From Acidiflorens sp963715965 (GTDB lineage: Bacteria; Acidobacteriota; Terriglobia; Terriglobales; Acidobacteriaceae), in NCBI GenBank assembly GCA_963715965.1, contig CAVQSN010000003.1, forward strand, positions 1,240,001-1,304,000: a DNA stretch of 64,000 nt, read 5' to 3'. Made by a program: the position numbers and the translations under genes. Below the pieces are notes generated by a model. That model had not been told where the DNA came from. It was given only the letters and a program-made list of their open reading frames with translations, and ran no database searches. This document shows, piece by piece, positions 17,697-25,999 of this stretch. Positions within the stretch are counted from its first letter, which is position 1. Each line of letters opens with the position of its first letter.

Positions 17697-17712
17697 AGTG
17701 ATGTAGGTCACA
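17697..17712. promoter_or_regulatory. CRP/FNR-family-like operator, AGTGA-N6-TCACA
   Basis: The sequence AGTGA TGTAGG TCACA matches nine of ten conserved positions of the TGTGA-N6-TCACA consensus of CRP. It lies 119 bases upstream of the malic enzyme start and 124 bases upstream of the aminotransferase start, between divergent genes. An identical core (AGTGA-N6-TCACA) occurs at 21090-21105. Binding by a CRP-like regulator is inferred. Confidence 0.5.
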
Positions 17713-17835
17713 GCGGCAGGCCCGTTCTCGCCTGCGCAGAAGTGCAGCGTGGGACAATTTGTCACCTGCGGTTTCTGGCGATTGGCGGCTCTGTGCCGTA
17801 ATATCTAAGTGAGTTTTAATAAGAAACGAGGCCTC

Positions 17836-19005
17836 ATGACCGCCACATTGCAGGACAAAGGGCAAGCGAATTCCGCACTTCATTTCGCACCACTGCAACC
17901 GCCCCACCGCTATCTGTTCGGACCCGGCCCCAGCATGGTTCATCCACGCGTGTACGACGCGCTCTCGAAGCCAATCGTCGGCCACCTCGATCCCTACTTT
18001 ATTAAGGTCATGTCCGACGTTCAGCAACTACTCAAGACCGCCTTCGGAACCCAGGCCGGAGCAACTCTAGTGATCTCCGGCACCGGCAGCGCTGGCATGG
18101 AAGCCGCCATCGCCAACTTCGTCGAACCCGCCGCCAAGATTGCCATCTTCGCCAACGGCTATTTTTCCGATCGCCTCACCGACATGGCGAACCGCCACGC
18201 CGCCGACGTCGTCCGCTTTGAAAAACCTTGGGGCGAAACCTACACCGACGATGAAGCGCGCGAGTTCATCCGCCGCGAAAAACCGAAGGTTGTGGCGTAT
18301 GTTCACGCCGAGACCTCGACCGGAGCTTTGCAGTCCGGCCAAGCCATCTGTGCCGCCGCCCACGACGCGGGCGCTCTGGTGATCGCCGATTGTGTCACTT
18401 CCCTCGGCGGAGTCCCGGTCGACTTCGACAAGACTGGCATCGACGTGGCGTATAGCTGCACGCAAAAAGGCTTGAGCTGTCCTCCCGGCCTGTCTCCCAT
18501 GGCCATTTCGCCCCGAGCGATGGACTGGCTGCGCGCTCGCACGACTCCGGTGCGTAGTTGGTATCTTGACCTCAAGCTGATTCACGATTACTCCACGGTG
18601 TCGCATCGCTATCACCACACCGCGCCCATTTCCATGTTCTACGCGCTGCGTGAGGCTCTGATCGCGATCGCCGAAGAAGGAATCGAGAACCGCTGGGAGC
18701 GGCATCGCCGTTGCCACCAGCTTTTTGTGCAGGGCATCGAAGCCTTGGGCCTGCGCATGCACGTTCCTGCAGCGCATCGCATCGCCACGCTGAACACGGT
18801 GTGCGTTCCGAGCGGTGTGGATGAAGCCAAGGTTCGCAAGCATCTCATCGACGGCCCCGGCATTGAAATCGCCGGAGGCTTCGGACCGCTCGCCGGCAAA
18901 ATCTTCCGCATCGGAGTCATGGGCCCGCTGTCGACCGAAGAAAATGTTAAATTTTTCCTGGCTGAGTTCAAGAAGGCGCTACAAGCCGAAGGCTATTCGC
19001 ATTGA
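17836..19005 (+). CDS. Class V aminotransferase, alanine-glyoxylate/serine-glyoxylate type
   Basis: The 389-residue PLP enzyme starts the family pattern with RYLFGPGPSMVHPRVYDAL. It continues with the cofactor loop VISGTGSAGMEAAIANF, HAETSTGALQS, the PLP-nitrogen aspartate in IADCVTSLGGVPVDFD, and the Schiff-base lysine K211 in SCTQKGLSCPPG. The C-terminus (GFGPLAGKIFRIGVMG) is typical of AgxT. The probable reaction is glyoxylate plus an amino donor (alanine or serine) to glycine, linking to C2 metabolism. The start is the ATG at 17836 after CGAGG; an upstream GTG at 17809 is also open. The neighbouring malic enzyme and acetyl-CoA synthetase genes suggest a C2/C3 assimilation role. The exact amino donor cannot be read from sequence. 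Confidence 0.88.
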   Translation: MTATLQDKGQANSALHFAPLQPPHRYLFGPGPSMVHPRVYDALSKPIVGHLDPYFIKVMSDVQQLLKTAFGTQAGATLVISGTGSAGMEAAIANFVEPAAKIAIFANGYFSDRLTDMANRHAADVVRFEKPWGETYTDDEAREFIRREKPKVVAYVHAETSTGALQSGQAICAAAHDAGALVIADCVTSLGGVPVDFDKTGIDVAYSCTQKGLSCPPGLSPMAISPRAMDWLRARTTPVRSWYLDLKLIHDYSTVSHRYHHTAPISMFYALREALIAIAEEGIENRWERHRRCHQLFVQGIEALGLRMHVPAAHRIATLNTVCVPSGVDEAKVRKHLIDGPGIEIAGGFGPLAGKIFRIGVMGPLSTEENVKFFLAEFKKALQAEGYSH

Positions 19006-19028
19006 ACTCGGATTGAACTTGTAGGTTG

Positions 19029-19067
19029 GGCTCTGGATGTGTGGGGACGGGGCTTTGCCCCGTCCCC
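19029..19067. repeat. GACGGGGC palindromic element, copy 1
   Basis: Bases 19043-19053 and 19057-19067 form a perfect 11-base-pair stem with a TTT loop; the core is GACGGGGCTTTGCCCCGTC. The flank GGCTCTGGATGTGTG is shared with a second copy at 31439. It lies between convergent genes (aminotransferase and acetyl-CoA synthetase) and may act as a bidirectional terminator. Confidence 0.7.
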
Positions 19068-19108
19068 AAGATTCGCCCGCACCTTCCCGCGACGAATCGC
19101 GGCGATCC

Positions 19109-21019
19109 TCACCCTTCCATCGTAGAGACATCGCCCGCGTCAACGCCCGCTTCTTTCGCCTTAAGAAAACGCCGCAATATTTTTCCCGACCGCGTTTTCG
19201 GAAGCGCCGCCACAAACTCCAGCGACGACGGAGTCGCAATGGGCCCCAGCTCTCTGCGAACGTGTTCGATCAGCTGCGCCGACAATGCCTCTGAAGCCAC
19301 GTGATCGGAACGCACCTGCACGAACACCTTGATGGTCTCGCCCTTCATCGGATCCGGCACGCCAATCGCCGCCGCCTCTGCCACCGCCGGGTGCGACACC
19401 AGCGCGCTTTCCACTTCCGCCGTGCCGATGCGGTGTCCAGCCACGTTGAGCACATCGTCGTAGCGCCCAAGTACGGCGATGTATCCGTCTTTGTCCTTGG
19501 TCGCGACGTCACCCGTAACGTAACAACCTGGAATCACCTGCCAGTCGCGCTCATAGCGCCCCGGATCGCGCCATACCGTCCGCAGCATGTGCGGGAACGG
19601 CCGCTTCAACACCAATCGTCCCCCAACTCCTACAGGAGCTGACTTGCCGTTCTCGTCGAGCACATCGGCTTCTGCTCCCGGCACCGCCACGCCGACTCTT
19701 CCCGGACGCATCGCCATCGATGCCGGCGTCCCCAGCGCTGGTCCGCCCAGTTCGGTCTGCCACCAGTTATCGATCACATAGCCCCACTTGCCATCGCCGG
19801 CGAGATGAGTCTGCGCCCAGCGCCACGCCTCGGGATTCAGCGGCTCTCCTGCGCAGGCAATCACGCGCAAGGTGGTCAGGTCGTGCGCCGCCGGATAACT
19901 CTCTCCAAAGCGCATGAACATCCGCAACGCCGTCGGCGCCGTAAACATCTTCGTCACGCCGTAGCGCTCCACGATTTCCCAGGCAATCCCCGGATTCGGA
20001 AAGTCAATTGCCCCTTCGCGGAACAGTGTAGTCACGCCCGCGCACAGCGGAGCATAGGTGATATACGAATGGCCGACCACCCAGCCAATGTCGGACGTGC
20101 ACCAGAAAACGTCACGCTCGCCCACATCGAAGTAGCTCGCTAGATGGTAGGTCGTGCCCACCATATAACCGCCGTGCACGTGCAAAACGCCCTTCGGCTT
20201 GCCGGTGGAACCAGAAGTATAAAGAAGGAAGAGCGGGTCTTCCGCGTCCATTTCTTCCGCGGGACATACGGGAGGAAACTTGAGCAACGCGTTGAAATCG
20301 ATCTCGCGGGGGCCTCTGAGCTCAGCTTTCGCCCGCGAATACACCACAACTTTCTCCACGCACTCCAGGTTATCGACGGCCTCGTCCACAATCGCTTTCA
20401 GGGCGACGGTCTTGCCGCGCCGGAAGCCGACATCTCCTGCAATGACGATCTTGGCCTCCGCATCGGTAATGCGATCGCGCAGCGCCGTGTGACCCAAGCC
20501 TGCATAGACCACCGAGTGAATCGCACCCAGGCGAGCACACGCCAGCATGGCGACAACGCCCTCAATCGTCAAAGGCATGTAGATGACGACGCGGTCGCCC
20601 TTCACCACGCCCAGCGATTTCAGCCCATTGGCGAAGCGGCACACCATGCGGTAGAGCTGGCCATAGGTGACGATGCGCTCGCTGCCATCCTCGCCCAGCC
20701 AAATGAAAGCGGCGCGATTGCAGCGCTCCGAGTTGGCATGCCGGTCCAGTGCGTTGATGGTGATGTTGGTCTTTGCACCCGTGAACCATTTGTGATGCAC
20801 CCCATCCCACTCCAGCACTTTGTCCCACTTCCGCGACCACGAAAATGTTGACGCATAATCCCCCCAGAAGCGCTCAGGATCTTTCGTCGCGCGAGCGCAT
20901 TCGCCCGCCCAGTCCTTCTGCAGGATGTCACGGGTCACGATGGCGGGTGCGGCATATTCCTGATCCATGACTAGCAAATTCGAAATGTCTTCAGTTTTCG
21001 GGGTCGTGAGAGCGCTCAT
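19109..21019 (-). CDS. acsA: Acetyl-CoA synthetase (AMP-forming), paralogue 1
   Basis: The 636-residue adenylate-forming enzyme activates acetate to acetyl-CoA through acetyl-AMP. It has the P-loop YTSGSTGKPKG, the ATP motif CAGEPLNPEAW, DNWWQTELGG with the paired tryptophans that limit the pocket to acetate, the hinge region GRYDDVLNVAGHRIGTAEVE, and the acetylatable lysine in PKTRSGKILRR. The N-terminal domain (FWGDYASTFSWSRKWDKVL) is of the ACAS_N type. GGAGG lies five bases upstream of ATG. It is divergent from the porin gene; the spacer holds a CRP-like site. It differs strongly from paralogue 2 at 26000 and may prefer another short acid such as propionate. Confidence 0.92.
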   Translation of the reverse strand: MSALTTPKTEDISNLLVMDQEYAAPAIVTRDILQKDWAGECARATKDPERFWGDYASTFSWSRKWDKVLEWDGVHHKWFTGAKTNITINALDRHANSERCNRAAFIWLGEDGSERIVTYGQLYRMVCRFANGLKSLGVVKGDRVVIYMPLTIEGVVAMLACARLGAIHSVVYAGLGHTALRDRITDAEAKIVIAGDVGFRRGKTVALKAIVDEAVDNLECVEKVVVYSRAKAELRGPREIDFNALLKFPPVCPAEEMDAEDPLFLLYTSGSTGKPKGVLHVHGGYMVGTTYHLASYFDVGERDVFWCTSDIGWVVGHSYITYAPLCAGVTTLFREGAIDFPNPGIAWEIVERYGVTKMFTAPTALRMFMRFGESYPAAHDLTTLRVIACAGEPLNPEAWRWAQTHLAGDGKWGYVIDNWWQTELGGPALGTPASMAMRPGRVGVAVPGAEADVLDENGKSAPVGVGGRLVLKRPFPHMLRTVWRDPGRYERDWQVIPGCYVTGDVATKDKDGYIAVLGRYDDVLNVAGHRIGTAEVESALVSHPAVAEAAAIGVPDPMKGETIKVFVQVRSDHVASEALSAQLIEHVRRELGPIATPSSLEFVAALPKTRSGKILRRFLKAKEAGVDAGDVSTMEG

Positions 21020-21089
21020 GAGTACCTCCAGGGGTACGGCAAATTGGTTATAGGCCGCGTGGATTTTGCTATGCAGAAATATCTTCGTC

Positions 21090-21105
21090 AGTGACGCCGA
21101 TCACA
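21090..21105. promoter_or_regulatory. CRP/FNR-family-like operator, AGTGA-N6-TCACA
   Basis: The sequence AGTGA CGCCGA TCACA lies 71 bases upstream of the acetyl-CoA synthetase start and 140 bases upstream of the porin start, between the divergent genes. It has the same core as the site at 17697-17712. A second overlapping palindrome, CACAT-CCTC-ATGTG (21102-21115), shares its right half. In E. coli acs is CRP-activated, which makes the position suggestive; the regulator here is unknown. Confidence 0.5.
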
Positions 21106-21244
21106 TCCTCATGTGTTTTTCGAGCCTATGATTCCGCCGTAAATCACACGCGTCCGTGACTCGCATCATGGCGCAGTTTTGCGAAACCACACAGGATTGC
21201 GCACCAGTGCTGAAACACTGCGCGACCGAAGGAGCCACCATTCT

Positions 21245-23287
21245 ATGTTGAAGGCGAAATCCATGTTGATGCCCAGAAAGTGGTTGTTGATCCTGATGAT
21301 TTTGGCCATCGCGGCTGTGCCCGTGCTGGCAGCCAATAACGATGCAAGAGCCGCAAGCGACGGAGCCACGAACTCAGCTAGTGCTGCCGCGAGCGCAAGT
21401 CCCGATCCCAGCCCCAGTCCGAGCCCAAGCATCAGTCTGGCTACGACCACGGGTGATGCGAATGTCGCAGCTTTGTTAGGAATCCTGGTAAAGAAAGGTG
21501 TTCTGGCCCCCAACGAAGCCAATGCCATCCGCAACGCTACACCCGGCGCGCAGTTTCAACTGCTGGTGGAAGCCCTCAGTCGCAAAGGTGTGTTGAGCGC
21601 GGCGGACCTCTCCGCAGCCATGCAACCCACCCCCGTAGCGGCCCCGGTGAACGCTGCGGAAGCCTACTCTTCATCCCTCGACAACGCCGAGCCGGCGTCG
21701 GCGGCACAAGCCGCGGCGTCGCCCGCTACGCCACCGCCGCCACCACCGCCCGCAGTGATTTCGGCGATCGCTCCCGTCCGAGTGTTCCCAACCGATCCCC
21801 CCAAGACTGGCGGCTTAAAGGGGATCAACGTAGGCCCGCTAACGCTTGCGCCGTACGGCTTCATCAAGGCGACGGTCGTGAATGACACCAGTGACCCCAA
21901 TGGCGATGACTTCCCCTTCCCGGGTATATGGCTGACAACCACCAGTCCTTTCAATACTGGCCCGACCGAGGCTCCAGCGTTCCACGTGAAGGCCCGCTCC
22001 ACTCGTTTTGGGCTCAACCTCGAATGGCCCGATGTTTCGAAGAACCTGACGATTACCGGCAAGATCGAGGCTGACTTCGAGGGCAACTTCAGCGAAGTCG
22101 ACAACCGCGACGTATCCTCGATTCGCAGCAGCGAACCGCAGATCCGCCTAGCCTATGTCCGCATGGATTATCACGCGAACGAGAACACGGATATCTTCTT
22201 CGTGGGTGGACAGGACTGGACCCTTTTCGGATCCGGCGCGCTGCCCAATCTTCTGGAAACCACGTTTCTTGGGGCCTATTGGGGCGACGTTTACACCCGT
22301 TCGCCACAACTGCGGGGTGGTTTTATCCAGACTCTGAACAAAGAAAACAAAATCAAGTTGGAAGGCCAGGCGGGCATCATGATGCCCAGCAGCAGCCAAA
22401 TCCTGAAGCTTGGGAGCCTGGGTCTAGCAGGCCAAATCGGGGAAGCCGAGTATGAGGGCGCCCAATCCGACCGTCCTGAGTGGGAAGGCAGGGCGGCTTT
22501 GAGTTTCCAGCTTGATAAGGCCCCCGGAGTTGCTCCGGCGCAAATCGCCCTGAATGGATTCCGCGCTTCGCGTACCTCGATTGTTACCAACGCGAGCGTT
22601 CAATCAACTCTGGGACCCTCCCTTTGTGCGGAAGCCGTCTATGCGCCTTACTGCAACGTCGGCTTTACCGACTCCAGCAAAATGTATGGCGGTCAATTCA
22701 CGCTGCAACTCCCCACGCGCTGGTTTACCATCGTGGGCAGCGCGTATCGCGGTGGCGACCTGCGCTTCTACTTCGGCGGCCAGATCAACTCCTTTACTAC
22801 CGATACGAGCGGCCTGACCGGCGTCTTGGGGCCGTTCCCAACTACCGACGGCGGTCCCCTCGCTGTTTCCGGCCTGACCCTTCTGGGGACGAATTCTTCC
22901 GGACAGGTTGTGGTTGCGCCTGAGAAGCCGATCCGCTCGTTTGGCGGGTTCATCAACGTAGGCCTCCCGCTTTCTCGGTGGTTCAATGCCGATCCGAAGG
23001 GGCATAATGCCGGCTGGCAGCTCTACCTCGACTTCGGCAAGGACCAGGTCGTACATCGCGACCTCAACAATCCCAACTTCACCGCCTCAACCTTGCCGAT
23101 GGCAATGGGCAAGATGGCGGCGCTAACCCTCTACTACAAGGTCAACAACTGGACCCAGTTCGGACTCGAGCAGTCGATCTACGCCACCCGTGGGAATAAC
23201 GGCTCCCTTCTCTACACAATCAAAGGGGTCGGCTCCAACGAATGGCAAGATCACCGCACCGAGTTCGGACCGATCTTTACGTTCTAG
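21245..23287 (+). CDS. DcaP-like outer-membrane porin
   Basis: The 680-residue product has an ATG at 21245 (AAGGAG ten bases upstream) and a signal peptide (WLLILMILAIAAVPVLA). A Ser/Pro/Ala-rich segment follows, then a helical region similar to an SHOCT-like or peptidoglycan-binding stretch (LLGILVKKGVLAPNEANAIRN), and a proline-rich linker (about residues 165-180). From about residue 200 it becomes an amphipathic-strand barrel (GPLTLAPYGFIKATVVND, RSTRFGLNLEWPD, KIEADFEGNF, IRLAYVRMDY, VGGQDWTLFG) ending in a terminal aromatic (FTF), as outer-membrane barrels do. DcaP-type porins import dicarboxylates and other acids. Its position between acetyl-CoA synthetase genes and an OFA antiporter supports organic-acid uptake. 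Confidence 0.75.
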   Translation: MLKAKSMLMPRKWLLILMILAIAAVPVLAANNDARAASDGATNSASAAASASPDPSPSPSPSISLATTTGDANVAALLGILVKKGVLAPNEANAIRNATPGAQFQLLVEALSRKGVLSAADLSAAMQPTPVAAPVNAAEAYSSSLDNAEPASAAQAAASPATPPPPPPPAVISAIAPVRVFPTDPPKTGGLKGINVGPLTLAPYGFIKATVVNDTSDPNGDDFPFPGIWLTTTSPFNTGPTEAPAFHVKARSTRFGLNLEWPDVSKNLTITGKIEADFEGNFSEVDNRDVSSIRSSEPQIRLAYVRMDYHANENTDIFFVGGQDWTLFGSGALPNLLETTFLGAYWGDVYTRSPQLRGGFIQTLNKENKIKLEGQAGIMMPSSSQILKLGSLGLAGQIGEAEYEGAQSDRPEWEGRAALSFQLDKAPGVAPAQIALNGFRASRTSIVTNASVQSTLGPSLCAEAVYAPYCNVGFTDSSKMYGGQFTLQLPTRWFTIVGSAYRGGDLRFYFGGQINSFTTDTSGLTGVLGPFPTTDGGPLAVSGLTLLGTNSSGQVVVAPEKPIRSFGGFINVGLPLSRWFNADPKGHNAGWQLYLDFGKDQVVHRDLNNPNFTASTLPMAMGKMAALTLYYKVNNWTQFGLEQSIYATRGNNGSLLYTIKGVGSNEWQDHRTEFGPIFTF

Positions 23288-23289
23288 AC

Positions 23290-23342
23290 ACCGGGTCTTC
23301 CACTCCGGCGGGCCAACAATTCGGACCGCCGGAGTTCCCGGT
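23290..23342. terminator. Extended hairpin downstream of the porin gene
   Basis: A perfect 10-base-pair stem joins 23302-23311 (ACTCCGGCGG) to 23326-23335, with an outer 6-base-pair stem (ACCGGG at 23290-23295 with CCCGGT at 23337-23342). It begins 3 bases after the porin stop. No T-run follows. The remainder of the 304-base spacer up to 23591 shows no gene. Confidence 0.6.
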
Positions 23343-23591
23343 CCAACGACTGAGACGGCCAGTGCAGATTTTCAGGCGCTGGCCTCCAGAAAAAAGGGGA
23401 CGATATCCCCTCGGGCGGTGGCCCGCAGGTGAATCTGGCCTCCCAAGCCTCCTCCAATCAAGGAATCTATTGCGCAAGGCGGACTGAGGGATCACAATGT
23501 ACCCGATTTGCGAAGAAAAACGCTCCCGGATTGGTTCCGGAAAATCGGGGATGCAACCCTTGCATCCGCAGTCTTTGGAGGATGTGCTCGC

Positions 23592-24368
23592 ATGAGTATT
23601 CGAGGAATCGCGGCGCTGCAGGCGGTGCTTTTGCTGCTAACGATGTCGGCCAACGCCGCATCGCGCAGCAACATGATGGAAATCAAAGTTCTCGATTCCG
23701 AAACACGGGCCCTGCCGCTTGATAACAACGGCGTTCCCGTCAATTGCGAGCAGGTGACGTTTGACGCGTATTGCCGGGCCACGAATGCCCCGCAAATGAC
23801 GAGCACTTTACTGGTGCAGGAAGGCGAAAATCCCCCGTTCCGGATCATTTGCCTCATGGACTCGAAATATTCGCGGTGCACACCGTTGTCCAAGGGTGCG
23901 ACCTTCGAAGCCCGAAGAGAAAAACACGGCGTCACCGTGTACTACGTGGATGACAGGGGTAAAGCGCGGAGTCAACTCTACAAACTGATCGATAGCGGCG
24001 GAAAGGCCGTTCCGGCTAAGACTGAGACAAGGACTGAGACGGCAAATGCAATTCAGCCAGTGCCGCTCACACCCGCGGCACCCGAGAGTTTACCGGCACC
24101 TGTGCCGCCGTCTGCCTCCGCTCGCCGCGTTGCACCCAAGGCGAGTGGCGAAAAGGTGCGCTGCAATTTCAATTCAACTCCGTCGGGTGCGGATATCACC
24201 ATTGACGGCAGTTATGTGGGCAACACCCCATCCGAAATCGGTCTGACGGCTGGGAAGCATGTGGTTCAAATTGCCATGATGGGCTTTGACGCCTGGAAGC
24301 GAGAGCTTACCGTCGGATCGGATTCTGCGGTCAATGTGACGGCAGTGCTGCAGAAGACGCAGCCTTAA
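23592..24368 (+). CDS. Secreted PEGA-domain protein
   Basis: The 258-residue product has a short signal peptide (IAALQAVLLLLTMSANA). A hydrophilic domain of unknown type carries four cysteines (NCEQVTFDAYC, RIICLMDSKYSRC). A Pro/Ala-rich linker leads to a C-terminal PEGA domain of about 70 residues (CNFNSTPSGADITIDGSYVGNTPSEIGLTAGKHVVQIAMMGFDAW). PEGA domains are surface or envelope modules with no known catalysis. I chose the ATG at 23592 because earlier in-frame sequence lacks a leader. The gene lies between the porin and the OFA antiporter; a link to transport is not evident. Confidence 0.75.
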   Translation: MSIRGIAALQAVLLLLTMSANAASRSNMMEIKVLDSETRALPLDNNGVPVNCEQVTFDAYCRATNAPQMTSTLLVQEGENPPFRIICLMDSKYSRCTPLSKGATFEARREKHGVTVYYVDDRGKARSQLYKLIDSGGKAVPAKTETRTETANAIQPVPLTPAAPESLPAPVPPSASARRVAPKASGEKVRCNFNSTPSGADITIDGSYVGNTPSEIGLTAGKHVVQIAMMGFDAWKRELTVGSDSAVNVTAVLQKTQP

Positions 24369-24546
24369 GCGGCTTGCCGGTGTCGAAAACTTTGCGCTTT
24401 CGCCCGAGGTTATGGGGGCGTATGATGTCGCGCGACAGATGTGGTGGTTCGATGTTTCAGGCGCACGTGCAGTATGGGCGCAGCGGAGATCGGAGAAAGA
24501 CCGCGCTCCCAGTTTCTCATTTCCCTTGTCGTAAAGGAGAAAAACT

Positions 24547-25827
24547 GTGGCGAATGCAAACTTAGCATCTACTCCCGATACCACTGGCATCAGTCGTTGG
24601 TGGCGCGTGGTCGGCGGGGTCTCCATGAACCTGGCGTTGGGCTGCCTGTACGGCTGGAGCGTGTTTGTGGCCCCGCTGGAAAAGGAATTTCACTGGAAGC
24701 GGGCGGACACCTCCAATGTGTTCATTATTGCCGTCGTCGTCTTCGCGCTGACTTTCATTGTCGCTGGCCGGTTGCAGGATAAAATCGGACCATTCAAGAT
24801 TTCCTTGATTGGCGCCGTTCTTGTGAGCTTGGGATTTTTCTTCTGCTCCTACGCCGACAGCCTCACCAAGTTTTTCCTCTTTTTCGGGGTGCTCGGCGGA
24901 TTAGGCAACGGTTTTGGTTACGCCACTCCCATTCCGGTGATGTCGAAGTGGTTCCCCGATAAACGCGGGTTGGCGGTAGGGCTCGCAGTCGGCGGATACG
25001 GCGCGGGATCGGCAATCTTTGGGCCGCTGGCGGCAAACTACCTGATCCCCAGCTTTGGCTGGCGCACCACCTTCCAAGTTCTGGGCGCGATCTTTTTTGT
25101 GATGACGGTATTTGGCGCATTCCTCCTGAAGAATCCACCTGCGGGCTATAAGCCTGTGGGCTGGGCGCCAGCGCCAGCTTCGAAGTCCGCTGCATCCACC
25201 TATGACTTCACCCCGGGCGAGGTGCTGCGCACACCATCGTTCTACCTGCTGTGGGTGGGATACGCGTTTGGCTGCGCGGCCGGTCTGATGGTCATCAGCC
25301 AGTTGGTACCCTTCGCCAAGAGCGTGGGCATACCGAGCACCACCTTGGCGGCGTTTGGCTTAGTCGTGGGCGCGGTGGGTAATGCCTCTGGCCGCATCCT
25401 CTCCGCCTGGATGTCGGATCACTTGGGCCGCATCAACGTCTTGCGCCTCATGATCGGTATCTCCATGGTATCCATGCCGATTCTGTATTTGGTCGGTGGC
25501 AACGTGGTCGGACTGTTTGTGATGCTGTTCATCGTGTACTGGTGCTATGGCACACAGTTGTCGGTCAATGCGGCAACCGCAGCCGACTTCTGGGGCACCA
25601 AGAACGTCGGCATCAATTACGGGATGCTATTCACCGCCTGGGGCGTAGCTGGTCTGCTCGGCGGCAGGATCGGCGGCTGGATGTTCGACGCGTACCATAA
25701 CTACAAGTACGCGTTCTTCACAGCGGCGCTGCTCGCGGCGGTTGCCTTGGTCTGCGAACTGGCAGCCAAGCGTCCGGCATTGCCTGCGGGAGCTTTGGCC
25801 GGCAGAAAGGCGATCAACGCAGCCTAG
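24547..25827 (+). CDS. OFA-family major facilitator (oxalate/formate antiporter-like)
   Basis: The 426-residue inner-membrane protein has twelve predicted segments. It carries OFA landmarks: LALGCLYGWSVFVAPLEKEF in the first helix, GLGNGFGYATPIPVMSKWFPDKRGLAVGLAVGGYGAGS in helices 4-5, and STYDFTPGEVLRTPSFYLLWVGYAFGCAAGLMVI. The start is GTG with AAAGGAG seven bases upstream. OFA carriers exchange oxalate, formate, pyruvate, acetate or related monocarboxylates. The following acetyl-CoA synthetase (172 bases downstream) suggests that acetate or another short carboxylate is the cargo; the substrate is inferred from context only. Confidence 0.87.
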   Translation: MANANLASTPDTTGISRWWRVVGGVSMNLALGCLYGWSVFVAPLEKEFHWKRADTSNVFIIAVVVFALTFIVAGRLQDKIGPFKISLIGAVLVSLGFFFCSYADSLTKFFLFFGVLGGLGNGFGYATPIPVMSKWFPDKRGLAVGLAVGGYGAGSAIFGPLAANYLIPSFGWRTTFQVLGAIFFVMTVFGAFLLKNPPAGYKPVGWAPAPASKSAASTYDFTPGEVLRTPSFYLLWVGYAFGCAAGLMVISQLVPFAKSVGIPSTTLAAFGLVVGAVGNASGRILSAWMSDHLGRINVLRLMIGISMVSMPILYLVGGNVVGLFVMLFIVYWCYGTQLSVNAATAADFWGTKNVGINYGMLFTAWGVAGLLGGRIGGWMFDAYHNYKYAFFTAALLAAVALVCELAAKRPALPAGALAGRKAINAA

Positions 25828-25999
25828 CTTCCACCGGCCTTCGCGGCTGATGAAGAGGATGCTTCCCCGGTTGGCGCCGCGCTGGATTGGCTCGGCGCCA
25901 GCCACGTTAATAAAAAGATTCACTCCGCCCATCGAACATCGTGGCGGGATACAAGCTTGAGCACGTCACAAATTCAGAAAATATAAGGGGCAAACCAAT

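Noticed and set aside
25960..25981. Possible CRP-like site before acs paralogue 2 (TTGAGCACGTCACA)
   Set aside because: The half-sites are separated by five rather than six bases and the left half does not match, so it does not fit the pattern at 17697 and 21090.
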